Assembly: GCA_036927565.1 (NCBI GenBank) | Contig: JAYESD010000003.1 | Coordinates: 98,255,591 to 98,319,590 of the forward strand | Direction of reading: 5' to 3' | DNA from: Tuctoria greenei | Lineage: Eukaryota; Streptophyta; Magnoliopsida; Poales; Poaceae | Length of the DNA stretch: 64,000 nt | Shown here: positions 10,420-21,565 of the stretch, in pieces | Layout: each line of letters begins with the position of its first letter | How positions within the stretch are numbered: the stretch's first letter is position 1 | Translations under genes and position numbers: made by a program | Notes under the pieces: model-generated | Told to the model about the DNA's origin: nothing | The model's database searches: none | Seen by the model: the letters and a program-made list of their open reading frames with translations, nothing else

Positions 10420-10940
10420 CTTGATGATTAGCTGGTTGTATCACTTGACCAGCATTCGCTGAACACCAAGACCCTGCGCAGCTATTAGTCCGAAGACAAG
10501 GGCTTCTTACTCCGCCATTTTGTTGGTCGCCTTGAAGTCAAGGTGCACCGCATACATGAACTACTCTCCTATTGGTGAGATGTGCAAGACGCTGGCTTCA
10601 GCCCCTTTCTTCCGTGAGGAGCCGTTGAAGAAGAGTGTCGAGTGGGGTCTTGTGAGTACTGGTGCCTTGGTCTCCGGGTCGCTGATTTCATGGCCCCCTA
10701 GGATGCTTGGTGATGGAGTCCACTCAGCAACAAATTCGTCGGTGCTTGGCTCTTGATCGCATGCCATGCCAAGAAGTCGAGCTCGAACTCCGCCAGTTCC
10801 ACAACACACTTGGCGATGCTACTGGTCGCGTTGGGGTTGCAGAGTATAGTCCCTAGTGCGAACAAGGTCACCACTGAAACCCTGTGTGCCTGAAAGTAGG
10901 GGCAGAGCTTCCTCCACTCAATTAGCACTGCATATAGCAA
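10420..10940 (-). pseudogene. E2 RNase H region
   Basis: Minus-strand segments read LLYAVLIEWRKL, YFQAHRVSVVT, IAKCVVELAEFELDF and FVAEWTP, the RT-RNase H connection typical of Tat elements, then the RNase H domain. The first catalytic aspartate is replaced: the motif reads LFFNGSS with AAC at 10624-10626, where relatives have F-D-G-S. Further on, ATNKMAEYEAL (second catalytic residue) is visible near 10500 in another frame. The domain is therefore disabled as well as frameshifted. Confidence 0.72.
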
Positions 10941-11449
10941 CTTATGTACTTCAAGGTACCTTGTTTTTGCTTCATGCAGGACTTCGCTAATGAACTAGAC
11001 TGGACGTTGGATGGTCCGGACCCTCTTTCAGGAGTGCAATGCATCCTCTTCCATCCGCTCCGAGCCTAGAGGCTCAAGGTCCTCGAACCTGGGGCGTGCT
11101 CTTCGGGCTAGGACCTAGAGGCATCTTGATCTCCGGGGCCCCCTAGGGGGACCCGAGTACCCTACGGGGGCTGGGACCTGGAGGCAACTTGGTTGTCAAG
11201 GCCCCCTGCGGGTTCCAAGCCCTAGGGCTCAAAATCAGTGGTAAGGGCCCCATCTGTCCCATGGAGCTGCTGGGGACCAAGTCATTTTGCAACCAAGACC
11301 ATGCTTACCACTTCCATCATGGCGGGATGTAGAGATACAGAGGCTCCTTGGGCTCCAGGGCCACCATGATGGGTAGCGACGTCAGTTGTTGCTTCAGGTC
11401 GTAGAACACTTTCTCTGCCTTCTTTGGTCTAGATGAATGGTCCAGACTG
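10941..11449 (-). other. E2 RT-RNase H spacer, low-complexity
   Basis: About 500 nt between RT and RNase H, rich in GGACC, CCCCTAGGGG-like and Gly/Pro codons. A perfect 12-bp palindrome CCCCCTAGGGGG is at 11139-11150. No intact frame; relatives have a short acidic or proline-rich spacer here. Confidence 0.5.
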
Positions 11450-11873
11450 ACTCAACAACTTGAAGAATAGGAGGGCCTGCTCAGCCAGCCTAAAGATAAA
11501 CTAGCTGAGCGCTGCCAGGCAACCTGCAAGCTTCTGCACGTCCTTGATGCGGGATGGAGGCCGCATCAGCTCCACCACCTTGATCTTCTCTGGGTTGGCC
11601 TCAATCCCTTGATGTGACACCAAGAAACCAAGGCGATTCCCAACTTTGACTCTAAACACACACTTGTTTGGGTTCATCTTTGTGTGTGTGGTCTGCAACC
11701 TGTCAACGACTACGATGAAGTTGTCTAGCAATGATGTATGTGTCTGGATTTTGATAATGATACCATCGATGTTCACCTCTAGTAGGCCCCGAATGAGATC
11801 CCCAAATGTTTTATGCATGGCACGTACAAAAGTTGGAACGGCATTCTTAAGTCTGTAAGGCATGGAGACATAG
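11450..11873 (-). pseudogene. E2 reverse transcriptase, C-terminal half
   Basis: From the S2 junction the minus strand reads MPYRLKNAVPTFVRAM, then VNIDGIIIK where the catalytic V-D-D should be, so the second aspartate is Gly. It continues with LGFLVSHQGIEANPEKI and the thumb. It joins the N-terminal half at 13741-14160 when solo LTR S2 is removed. Stops after LAALS near 11501. Confidence 0.82.
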
Positions 11874-12484
11874 TGTAGGATCGAAGAGCACGTGAAAAGC
11901 TACCAGAGGGGGGGTGAATGGTAGATTTTAAATATCTTACACAGCGGAAACAATAAAACCCCAAACCCTTTCGGCAGAAAAACGATTTGTTAAAGAAATC
12001 GTGTGTTAGACTAATCTAAACATGTTTCACCGTGACAAAAGTGATAGTTATCAGAGAGAATCAATTCACGAAGACAACACAAAAAGAATTACTCAAATCC
12101 GTCGATAAAAACTAAAGTTATGATCAAAAGATCAGACTATGGTCAATTTGACCTACCCGAGAAAAACAGTTTCTTGAATGCTGCAAAGAAACTCGTGTAG
12201 ATCAAAAACCACAAATCCAATGACCGTGAAATTTTGACAGATGATAGACAATCAAGTTTTGAAGACAACCCAAAAAGAATCACGTCAATTGGATCAGTAA
12301 AACTCGAGTTATGATAAAACCACCGACGAAAGGTAGTGCTGTCCAGAAACTCGACGAGTAAAACTTGTCTGGAACAAGTCGGACGAACAAGGCACAAAAT
12401 TTCCTTCAAACTATGAATTTTATTCAATAGAACACAAGAGGAACAGCCCCAAAGTCGTCTATCTCGAGCTTTGGCCTTCCCTCG

Positions 12485-12492
12485 CTTATATA
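12485..12492 (-). promoter_or_regulatory. TATA box of Sirevirus LTR S2
   Basis: TATATAAG on the minus strand. The same octamer occurs at the corresponding place in the E5 LTRs (25708-25715 and 33849-33856), so it is conserved across three copies. Confidence 0.65.
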
Positions 12493-13264
12493 ACCAGCCC
12501 TTAGGCCATCCCAATCTCAACTAGGACTCCAATCCTAATCCGATCACAATCGGAACTTTCCATAACTGCTTAGGACTCTTCTATACGCAGATAGAAGCAA
12601 TCTTAAGACTTCCAAACACCTTAGGAACGTATCCCACATTCCTAAACAACTCAAATTCGTGACCCACACGAAATCCTAACATAACCAACTCGATACTTTC
12701 CATACCGAGCCATAACTGACTCCACCGCAGCCAAAGTCTTCAACTGATACGATCCGATCCTTCCAATCAGATCTTCCTTGAATAATCTGTCTCTAGAAGC
12801 ATATTGCCACGTCATGCACCTCATGCATACATGCGAACACCTTCCTTAGACCTTCATATGCACTGCCCTTGATTCAATCATCTTGCGCGACCTCCTGACC
12901 CGCTCAACCACAGTTCCTCCCGAACTTGGTTGTTGGAACCTCATCTCCTCCTGAGACTAGTCCAATGGATCCTGTCACCAGCCATGACTTGAACTCAAGC
13001 AACACCTGCACATGAACAAACAAACAATCCATACGAGCCCAAGTCCTCGACTTGACTGAAGTTAGTTCCGAACACAACACCTTACGTGAGAACCTCACAT
13101 AAGCATGTTGCAAACCACAGTAGAAACGATATCAACCATATCATCCAAAAAGCACAAAAAAACTTAGCAAATGAATACTAAGCAATCTTTCCAACAATGT
13201 AAAGCAAGTATGAAACATTTCAAATGAAAAGCAGAAGCACTTATGTCATGTTCCAGACCTTGCC

Positions 13265-13640
13265 AGAGCAACCCGGAGCTTGAGCCGGAGCTATCAAAAG
13301 CTAGTAGAACCTAGCGCTGGAGCTTACCAAAACTAGTAGATCCTAGCACCGGAGCTTAGCAAAAAACTAGTCAAACCTAGTCAACCCAAAAACCGGAGCT
13401 AGACAAGGTACGATGGAGCTTAGCAAAAGCATGCCGGAGCTATCAAGTATATGCCGGAGCTATCAAAGACATGCCGGAGCTAACAAAGACATGCCGGAGC
13501 TAAAGATTCACCGGAGCTAACCAATGCTAGTCGGACCTTACCAAGAAGCCAGACCTAGCATCTAACATAACCGGAGCTACCCAAAACAAGCCAGACCTAT
13601 CGTCGGACCTTGTTGTAGCTCAGAGCTAGAGTCGGACCTT
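13265..13640. repeat. CCGGAGCT repeat field in S2 U3
   Basis: About a dozen copies of CGGAGCT(T/A), often as ATGCCGGAGCTAWCAAA units spaced about 20-25 nt (13435-13505), interspersed with GTCGGACCT variants. A shorter version is present at 26520-26660 in E5, so copy number differs between LTRs. The position upstream of TATA suggests enhancer-like repeats. Confidence 0.75.
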
Positions 13641-13740
13641 GACAAAAAGGTGTTTTGGTGATATTCAAAACTTTTATCATCAAAGCCAAGTGTATTCACT
13701 ACAAGCCAATGTATTCAGCACACATAGGTCTTACACATAG

Positions 13741-14160
13741 CAATAAAGGCCATCTACGGTTATAAATTTTGGTATGCTCTTCGTCCTCTCTAGACATGGA
13801 GATTTGGTGGAACTCTGAGTAAGCATCTAGAAAGTAGAGTAGATCGCAGCCCGAGATTGAATCTACGATTTGATCTATCGTAGGGAGAGGGAAAGGATCT
13901 TTAGGACATGCCTTATTGAGGTTGGTGTAGTTGATGCACATCCGAAGCTTCCCGCCAGCTTTGGGGACGACAGCAGGGTTGGCCAGCCACCTGGGATAGT
14001 GGACTTCCCGTATGAAGCCAGCATCGAGCATTTTCTTGATCTCTTCACGGATGAAGTTATGCCGCTCGATGGACTGCTTCCATGGCCCCTGCTGTGCCTG
14101 TCGGGTGTTGGGATAGATCTTTAGATGGTGCTCGATCACTTCCCCAGGGATGCCGAGCAT
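13741..14160 (-). pseudogene. E2 reverse transcriptase, N-terminal half
   Basis: Minus-strand motifs in order: LKIYPNTRQAQQ, KKMLDAGFIREV, NPAVVPKAGGKLRMCI, LNKACPKDPFPLPTID, LLYFLDAYSEFHQI and SREDEEHTKIY. Then the frame enters S2 after the CATAG duplication. These are fingers and palm of a Tat-type RT, and the match to E1 RT (1-730) is close. The frame is open across this half. Confidence 0.87.
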
Positions 14161-14909
14161 CTACGACAGTTGCCAGGCAAACACGTTGACATTAGCTCGC
14201 ATGAAAGCGATGAGCGCGGATTCCTTCTTGCTGTCTAGACTTCCCACAATGCGAGTGGTCTTGGCAGCATCGGAGCCAATCTGGATAGCTTTGATGGGTA
14301 CGTCGTCACTGTTGGAGGGCTGCACCCAGGTTGCAGCAGCGTAGTCACGATCGTGCGAGCTCGACGAAGGCTGACTTGGTCCAACATCGCCCAGGGCAGG
14401 TGCTGGGGCTGCTGCAAGCACTTGGAGCTTCTCCAAGGTTGACACCGCAGCAGCGCGATCTCCGCAGATCTTGAGGACGCCGGAGGGAGTTGATATCTTT
14501 AGTATGAGGTGGCCGTAGTGGGCTACGGCCATGAATCGGTATAGGGCTGGCCTTCCAATGATGTTGTGGTAGGGGAGGCTAACCTCCGCGACGTCGAACA
14601 AGATATTCTCCGTCTTGAAGTTCTCGGGTATCCCGAGTGTCACCCAGATGTGGATGTTTCCGTACGGGATAATACTCCTTGGCCCTACCCCTGAGAATCT
14701 CGACGGGGCGAGCTTGGACACAGGGATCTTCAGCTTGTCTAAGGCCGCACGACTGATGAGGTTTAGGCTAGCCCCACCATCTATCAATACGGGGTAGAAC
14801 TTGCTGTTGGCGATGGTGGTGGTGACGAGGAGCGGTAGGAGCCAGCTTCCCGCCATGTTCTCGGGGCAATTGAAGGCATCAAAGCTAATCTGTGTCTCCA
14901 TCCATCTGT
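14161..14909 (-). pseudogene. E2 protease and protease-RT linker
   Basis: Begins at the E2b junction, where RWMETQISFDAFNCPE continues the frame broken off at 22440. The protease signature is LIDGGASLNLIS, followed by IIGRPALYRFMAVAHYG, then an Ala/Pro/Ser-rich linker and FAWQLS before the RT. The stretch is open from 14909 to 14161. The longer open frame to 15246 is an accident of reading into the E2b LTR. Compare E1 1062-1583. Confidence 0.87.
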
Positions 14910-15777
14910 TGATAGGATCTTGGTTCCCGATCTTTTGAGGAGGATAGGAGGGTTCGATTTGTGGAGGAGAAGACGTTGGCGATCCCACAACACCGTCCCT
15001 AAGACAATGCGCCTTAGCGATCGGTACACCGACTCCGAAATTGTATTGTTCTTGCTGGCACACAATCAACCTGACCACGTGGGCCTTTGTTCCTGCGAGC
15101 AATCGAAGAACACACAATAACAAGAAGAACAAGAACTGATCTATTGAAACAATCAAAAAGTGGGGTTCCGAATAAAAGTAGACATGCGATCTATTCGACA
15201 CGCGCGTGTCCAAGGAAGCAGCAGAAGCTAACTTTCGAATAAACAAAACCCGCCATCTAATGAGGGCAGCGGCTACTGTTTAGTACCTCCCTAGGGTCGT
15301 GATAAACTCTAATCACGAGTCTCTAATGCGCTCTTAATGATACATGGGCCATGGGCCCAACATCCGTTACGCAGCACCATGGACAGAAAAGGTCTCTGAA
15401 TTAAAATAACAATTGCGGCCGACTCCAAATAGATATGGATATGATGTCAGATCCGTTTGAAAGTAGACTTGGTAATCTTTCAAGGAAGTACTTGAACTCC
15501 TGGTTCGGAGTCTGTATGAAGTCGAGGTGGCTGTCACAAGTTGGTGATGTTTTGCTGTCCAAATATAGTCTGCGTGAATTCCCTTCCCTTTGGCTCCTCT
15601 CCATTGTTCCTAAGCAAAACAAGAAACCACGTGGTTCCACGGTCTCGATAAGATGGACATAAGGCCAAGAATGAGTTCACCTGATAGTTTAGTTGACGTG
15701 AACAAGCGTGAGTAATCGGACCGAAAACCGGTAGTTGAGTGGGTGTGGATGTATCGACGGTGTTGATGTCCTCATCA
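14910..15777 (-). repeat. E2b 3' LTR
   Basis: TGATAGG...CATCA termini. The polypurine tract is directly inside at 15778-15791 (minus strand CAAGAAGGGGAGGA). Pol remains open into it to 15534. Matches 21566-22434. Confidence 0.92.
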
Positions 15778-15974
15778 TCCTCCCCTTCTTGTATTTGAGT
15801 CGTCCGCGACTCACGATCTTCTTCTTCTCCTAAATATAGCTTCAAATCTGCAATGTTAAATGTGGGACTAACCCTAAAATCCGTAGGCAACTCGAGTTTA
15901 TATGCATTATCATTAATTGTTTCTAACACTTTGAATGGACCATCAGCTCGAGGTAACAATTTAGACTTTCTCAA
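15534..15974 (-). pseudogene. E2b integrase C-terminus, continuing into the LTR
   Basis: Minus strand: KSKLLPRADGPFKVLE, NDNAYKLELP, SPTFNIADLKLYLGEEED, then an acidic stretch at the LTR edge (15777). Inside the LTR it reads TSTPTQLPVFGPIT and LNYQVNSFLAL. The first part is the chromovirus integrase C-terminal (GPY/F-type) domain. The LTR-encoded tail would be part of the protein. In the other LTR the same frame reads ITRARAPQLNYQV, so the arginine-rich version is probably original. Open to 15534. Confidence 0.75.
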
Positions 15975-17024
15975 ATCAAAAAACCTATCCTTTCACAAAT
16001 GTAGCCAAACTAAATCACCAGACTCAAAAGTGATAGGTTTCATTCCCTTACTACCAGCAAGTTTGTACTTAGCATTCATGCACTCTATATTCTTCCTCGT
16101 GGTTACATGCAATTTTAAGATCAATTCAGCCCGATGTTTAGCATCAAAATTTACTCGCTCCATTGAGAGAAGAGGTAATAAATCAATAGGAGCATGGGGT
16201 ACAAATCCATAAACAATCTCAAAAGGGTCTTTAAACTAGAATGTAGGGAGCAATTAAAAGCAAACTCAACATGAGGCAAACACTCTTCCCACATTTATAT
16301 ATATTTTTTTTAAACAGCCCTAAGCATGGTAGATAAGCTTCTATTCACAACCTCAGTTTGACCATCAGTTTGGGGGTGACATGTAGTTTAAAATAAAAGC
16401 TTAGTCCCCAATTTTGTCCATAAAGTTCTCAAAAATGGCTAAGAAACATAGCATCACGATTTGAAACTATTGTGTTTGGCACACCATGCAACCTAACAAT
16501 CTCTCAGAAAAATAAATCAGCAACATGTGTAGCATCATCACTTTTACAACAAGGTTTGAAGTGTGCCATTTTAGAAAATATATCGACCACAACAAAGATG
16601 CTATCCCTCCCCTTCTTTGTTCTAGGCATTCCTAAAACAAAGTCCATAGAAATGTCCTCCCAAGGCATGCTAGGAACAGGATGAGGCATGTAAAAACCAT
16701 GTGGATTATTTCGTGACGTAGCTTTGTGACATGTTGTACAGCGAGCAACGAGCGCTCCACGTCTTGCCTCATCATAGGCCAAAAGAAATGACCAGCAAGA
16801 ACGTCCTCTGTCTTTTTCACTCCAAAGTGCCCCATGAACCCGCCTCCATGCGTTTCTTGTAACAACAACAAACGAACGGAGCTAGCTGGAATGCATAGCT
16901 TGTTAGCTCTAAACACATACCCATTATTGAGGACAAATTTATTCAACGTTCTTCCCTCTTTACACTTCAGCAATACATCTTTGAAATCAGTATCATGTTC
17001 ATATTGACCTTTAATCATTTCCAA
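15975..17024 (-). pseudogene. E2b integrase, zinc-binding and core
   Basis: Minus strand from 17024: LNNGYVFRANKLCIP, ETHGGGFMGHFGVKKT and FFWPMMRQDVER form the HHCC domain, frameshifted near the second cysteine pair (CTTCHKAT). WEDISMDFVLGMPRTKKG then carries the first core aspartate, and VVVDIFSKMAHF follows. A stop near 16504 breaks the core. Further pieces (NTIVSNRDAMF-like and HPQTDGQTEVVN-like text in shifted frames, 16480-16250) show it is degenerate. Role: insertion of element cDNA. Confidence 0.78.
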
Positions 17025-17120
17025 TCAAAAAATTTTAAAGTCGAGTTGAGATAGAAGAGTATAACGTCTGGATAAAGCATCAGCAATAGCATTGCCCTTT
17101 CCTTTTTTGTGTTTGATGAC

Positions 17121-17636
17121 TTAAGGAAAAGACTCAATAAATTCCAACCACTTAGCATTCCTACGGTTTAGTTTTCTTTGACTTCTAATATGCTTTAGTG
17201 ATTCATGATCAGAATGGATAACAAATTCTTTGGGCCACAAATAATGCTGCCGTGTTTCTAAAGTCCATACAAGAGCATATAATTCCTTATCATAGGTAGA
17301 ATAATTCAGAACAAGCCCACTCATTTTCTCACTAAAATATGCAACAAGTTTTCCTTCTTGTAACAAAAAACCACCCAATCCAATCCCACTAGCATCACAT
17401 TCAAGCTCAAAAGTCTTACAAAAATCAGGAAGTTGGAGAAGAGGCGCATGTGTCAACTTATTTTTCAGTATGGTAAAGGCGTTATCTTGCGTGGTGCCCC
17501 AAGAAAAGGGCACTCCCTTCTTCGTAAGGTCATTCAATGGAGCAACAATGGTGCTGAATCCTTCACAAAGCGATGATAGAACCCAGCCAGTCCTAGAAAA
17601 CTTCGCACCTGTGTGATGGTCTTTGGTACAGGCCAC
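17121..17636 (-). pseudogene. E2b RNase H
   Basis: Minus strand: APLNDLTKKGVPFSWG, FELECDASGIGLGGFL (first catalytic Asp), KELYALVWTLETRQHYL (Glu), FVIHSDHESLKHI (Asp) and KWLEFIESFP, then a stop. The next lines (KGNAIADALSRR) continue out of frame after 17121. All three visible catalytic acids are kept. It is one frame off from RT. It degrades the RNA strand during reverse transcription. Confidence 0.83.
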
Positions 17637-17638
17637 CC

Positions 17639-18736
17639 CTAAATAGCCTCCAACATGGCTTGATCAACTTCAATTCCCAATGGAGTAACAATGTAGCCAA
17701 GAAAAGACACTCGATCCGTGCAAAAGGGGCACTTCTCAAGGTTACCAAATAAACATGCGTAATGTAAAGCATTAAAAACAACACGTAAGTGAGCAAGATG
17801 TTCATCCATGTATTTGCTGTAAATCAATATATCATCAAAGTACACAACAACAAATTTTCCAATGAATGCACAAAAAACCTCGTTCATTAATCTCATGAAG
17901 GTGCTAGGTGCATTAGTTAACCTAAAAGGCATGACTAACCACTCATATAAACCGAAGTTGGTTTTAAACGCAGTTTTCCATTCATCTCCTAGTTTCATGC
18001 GAATTTGGTTGTAACCACTAAGCAAATCAACTTTTGAGAATACAACAACGCCACTCAATTCATCAAGCATATCATCTAAGCGTAGAATAGGATGATGATA
18101 TCGAATGGTGATATTATTGATTGCTCTACAATCCAAACACATACACCAGGATCCATCCTTTTTAGGTACTATAATAACTGAGACGGCATAAGGACTAAGA
18201 GACTCACGTACATAACCTTTGTCGAGTAGTTCTTGTACTTGGCGCTGAATTTCCTTTGTTTCTTCCGGGTTTGTCCTGTATGGTGCACGGTTGGGCAATG
18301 AGGCACCGGGAATGAGGTCAATCTGGTGCTCAATCCCTTGATGTGGTGGTAGTCTTGGTGGTACATCACTTGCAAACACATCAGAATATTCCTGCAAAAT
18401 GTTAGAAACCGCAGGAGGCAAAGAATGTTGCATAACGTAATGGGAAATCAAAGCATCTTTGCATACCAAAGCATATGAAATAGAGGTGGAAGCAATCAGT
18501 TCATTAATATCAAATTTCATAGCAAATAAGCATTTTCCCTTCAAAGATATCTTATTTTTCTTATCAAACACAGATTTGGCATTATTATTGTTCTCAACAT
18601 TTGCATGGTTCTGAGATTTAGTTTTCCTAGCTCTGGCAACATCATCTTGCACAATAGCTTCAGGAGACATAGGATGCAACACAATTTTTTTATCATGGTA
18701 AAGAAAAGAATACTGATTTGGTCTACAATGATGCAT
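17639..18736 (-). pseudogene. E2b reverse transcriptase
   Basis: Open 365-codon stretch. After a linker that includes the end of the protease region, it reads SDVFASDVPPRLPPHQGIEHQIDL, ELLDKGYVRESLSPYAV, VPKKDGSWCMCLDCRAIN, FSKVDLLSGYNQIRM, MPFRLTNAPSTFMRLM and the catalytic VVYFDDILIYS, then the thumb LEKCPFCTDRVSFLGYIV. It is a chromovirus-type RT with both catalytic aspartates in YFDD. Domain is intact in one frame, but protease and RNase H are in other frames. Confidence 0.9.
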
Positions 18737-19478
18737 AGAATCTTTATCAAACTACCATGGTCTTCCTAGCAAAATATTACAAGCTTGCATAGGCACAACA
18801 TCACATTTAACGACATCCTTATATGATCTAATAGTAAAATCGATTCGCGCAAGTCTAGTTACCTTTGCCTTACCGCTGTTGTTTCACCATTGAATGCAAT
18901 AGGGATGTGGGTGCGGTTTGGTACTTAGTGCCAGCTTGGCCACCATGTCACTGCTGGCCAAGTTTTTGCAACTATCTCCATCAATTATTATACGGCAAGA
19001 ACACTCTTTGACAACACACTTTTTGTTGGAATAATGTGTGCCTTTGATTTTGCTCCGCTTTCTCCATTTTTGCACTAAGCACACGCTGCACAATGAGGCT
19101 TTCATAGCGCGCTGCATCTTCTGCACCAATATGCACTTCTTGATGTTCGTCACTACCTGCATAGTCAGCTGCAAGAAAAGCACGCGTATCGTCATTGAAA
19201 TCACTAGCAGATGAGTACTCACCAACATCTATAACAACTAGAACACGTTTGCTCGGACAGTCACGCTGCACATGGCCGAATCCATTGCATCTGTGACATG
19301 GAATGTCTTTAGCTTGCCCTATAGATGCTACGGAAGAAGCACTCTCAATGGGCCTTTGGGTTGTCTTGGCTGCTGAGCTACTGGAAGGAGCACGTGGCTT
19401 ACTGCCGGTGGAAGAAGGTCCTACCCGACTCGGTGAAGAAGATGGCGGGAGAGCATGCCTAATCATAGAAGTTGTCAT
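18737..19478 (-). pseudogene. E2b nucleocapsid zinc knuckle and protease remnants
   Basis: Minus strand near 19311-19270 reads CHRCNGFGHVQRDC, a perfect CX2CX4HX4C zinc knuckle preceded by a Ser/Pro-rich basic stretch. The protease region (about 19020-18740) is broken into frames with stops: CSCRIIIDGDSCKNLAS is recognisable as the protease D-G/S-x motif. Binds RNA (knuckle) and would process polyprotein (protease). Confidence 0.7.
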
Positions 19479-20470
19479 GCGTGGTTGCCATGAGCTAGTC
19501 TTTCCTGCAGAAATATTAGTTCTAGAACTAGCTCATCGTCCCTGCACTTACCTTTCAGCTTTACAAGCAGATGAAACAAACAGGTAACTTTATTGTAATC
19601 TTTATAAGCAAGGATGTCCTGAATTTCACAGTTTAAACCACCGAAAAATCTAGCCATAGCTGGTTCCTCATCCTCGTCTAAATTACAACACAACATACCC
19701 ATCTGTAGTTCCTGAAAATACTCTTCTACACTATTAGCTTCCTGTCCTAATTGTTGTAACTTATTTAATAGATCACGTGCATAGTAAGAAGGAACAAATC
19801 TAGCCCACATGAGTCGTTTCAGAGCTTCCCAAGTTTGGGGTATGTTATTAGGATTTTTGTTGCCATGTTCTATTCACCAAACAGAAGTAAAATCAGTGAA
19901 CTCACTAGTAGCTGCTCTAACCCTAATATTTTCAGGAAATTCCTGACATGCAAATTTTTTATCAACAGAAATCTCCCAAGTAATATAAGCGTCAGGTCAT
20001 ATTTACCATCAAAAGGAGGTATCTTAAATTTGATCTTGTAAAATGTATCATCATTATTGCGTACCTCACGCCGACAATGTCCACCCATACCTTGACGGTC
20101 GGCGTCGTGGCCTAACATTCTCATCTTCCCCAATCTCAAGATCTGCAGGATAGTCATCTTCATTGTCACGTACAATGCTAGGGGCATTGCTCACATGTAC
20201 ATCCACAGTTCATCCCCGATCCGTCTCCTCAAGGCACTGTAGGATGACTCCAATAGAAGTGTTCATTGTTTGTATGGAAAACTCCAGTGTGCTAATTTTG
20301 GTGTTGGTGTCGATCTGCACATTTTCCAATTGACCAAGACGGTCATTGGTAACACGAACATCCTCATCAAGCGCTTCTGTGTGTATCTGCACTTGGCGCT
20401 CGAAGTGCTTTATAATTCCCTGTGTGCGAGGTGAATGCACGTCTTCATTTGCATTTGCTCCTCTTGCCAT
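19475..20470 (-). pseudogene. E2b gag (capsid)
   Basis: Probable start ATG at 20470 (MARGANANED). Heptad-like leucines follow (RLGQLENVQIDTNTKI), then a stop near 20210. The capsid core resumes at 19810-19475 with WARFVPSYYARDLLNKL and EYFQELQMGMLCC, the retrotransposon-gag signature, in another frame. Decayed by at least two frame breaks. Confidence 0.75.
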
Positions 20471-21565
20471 GGTTAGTAGAAAAAAAGGAACAATCGAATA
20501 TAAAAGGGTAACGTTATCCCTAGCTACAAGGGTGCTGGTGGGGATAGCTCGCTCACTCTCAAACATTTCAATCAAGCTCTTACCTGTTCTTACCAAGCTC
20601 AGCAAGGAGGTGATTGTAACCAGCAAGTAATGAACAACTTCAAGAGTAGGTGTCAATATATGGAGCTTTAGGTGGCTAAACTAGCACAAGGAACAAACTT
20701 TCACCACGTTAGTCATAACAAGTTGAATAAATGTTCTACGATAGTACTGTGCTGGTCCTAGATTAGACCGTTCTAGAGACGGGAGCCTAGACACAAAGAA
20801 ATTCACACCAGTCATACAATAGCCTACAACAGCAGCAACTGAAGCTCACTTTTTGTTTCTTTCTTTTCTTTATTTCTTTCTTTCTTTTTTTTTCTTTTTC
20901 TTTCATTCTTTTTTTTACAAATACCCGCAGTCCTAAAAGATTACACAAGGATCGGATGCTAAGCTACCAAATACCACAGATAGCACACTTATTTTCCTAG
21001 GTTCATTGCAGGTCTTATAAATATTGCCTTCCAAAGAAAAAATACACAGAAGTTCTCAAAATTTCTTTGGTGATTGCAATGCGCATAGATGGAATTTTCA
21101 TGCAAGGTTTGATCCGTCGGAAACATGGCGAGATAAACCTTTCCAGATTGTGCTTACACTTTCCAAACACACAACGTATCAAGAAGTTATGACCTTTTTC
21201 TTCCAAAACCAAGAAGATACTCGAAATCAGATCTGATCTGATTATTTCCTCTTTTGGAGATGCAAATTAGGATGTGAATATCTCCCTAATTTCGTGATGG
21301 GGGTGATGGCTTTTTTTGCGGATCAAACGTGACAAGAACTCAAAACTCTAAAGGACTAAATACTAAGACCAACAACTTGACTCGTCGTAGCAACCATGAA
21401 CTCAACAAGTCTGAACTAAGTAGTGAAAGTAAAAGGCACAATGGTCAAGGAATAATGGAAAAACAGATCTAGTATTTTTTTGGCTTTCTTTGGACTAGGA
21501 TGATAACAGCTGAAAGAACAGCAATTGTAGAACTCTCACCGATCAACCTTGCTCTGATTACCACA
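20471..21565 (-). other. E2b 5' leader with PBS and polypyrimidine run
   Basis: Non-coding leader between the 5' LTR and gag. The primer-binding site at 21551-21563 reads TGGTAATCAGAGC on the minus strand, one insertion away from the usual initiator-Met tRNA site. A 65-nt almost pure pyrimidine run occupies 20864-20930 (purine run in the transcript). No ORF is supported here. Confidence 0.75.

Larger units (their letters stand above)
11874..13735 (-). mobile_element. S2: Sirevirus solo LTR (1862 bp)
   Basis: Begins TGTAGGATCG and ends GTCTTACA, with a perfect 5-bp duplication CATAG at 11869-11873 and 13736-13740. The sequence matches the LTRs of E5 (25103-26735 and 33243-34011). A minus-strand TATATAAG is at 12485-12492. 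CCGGAGCT repeats at 13265-13640 correspond to U3. There is no internal region, so it is a solo LTR. It sits inside the E2 RT frame. Confidence 0.93.

Noticed and set aside
10941..11449. Possible separate gene with Gly/Pro repeats
   Set aside because: Lies exactly between RT and RNase H of E2 with no continuous frame; best explained as a degenerate spacer.
14910..15246. N-terminal extension of the E2 protease frame
   Set aside because: It reads from the E2b LTR across the TCTGT insertion junction; the real upstream partner is at 22440 and beyond.
20864..20930. Pyrimidine run as a plus-strand microsatellite of special function
   Set aside because: Simple sequence in a leader; nothing else supports a role.
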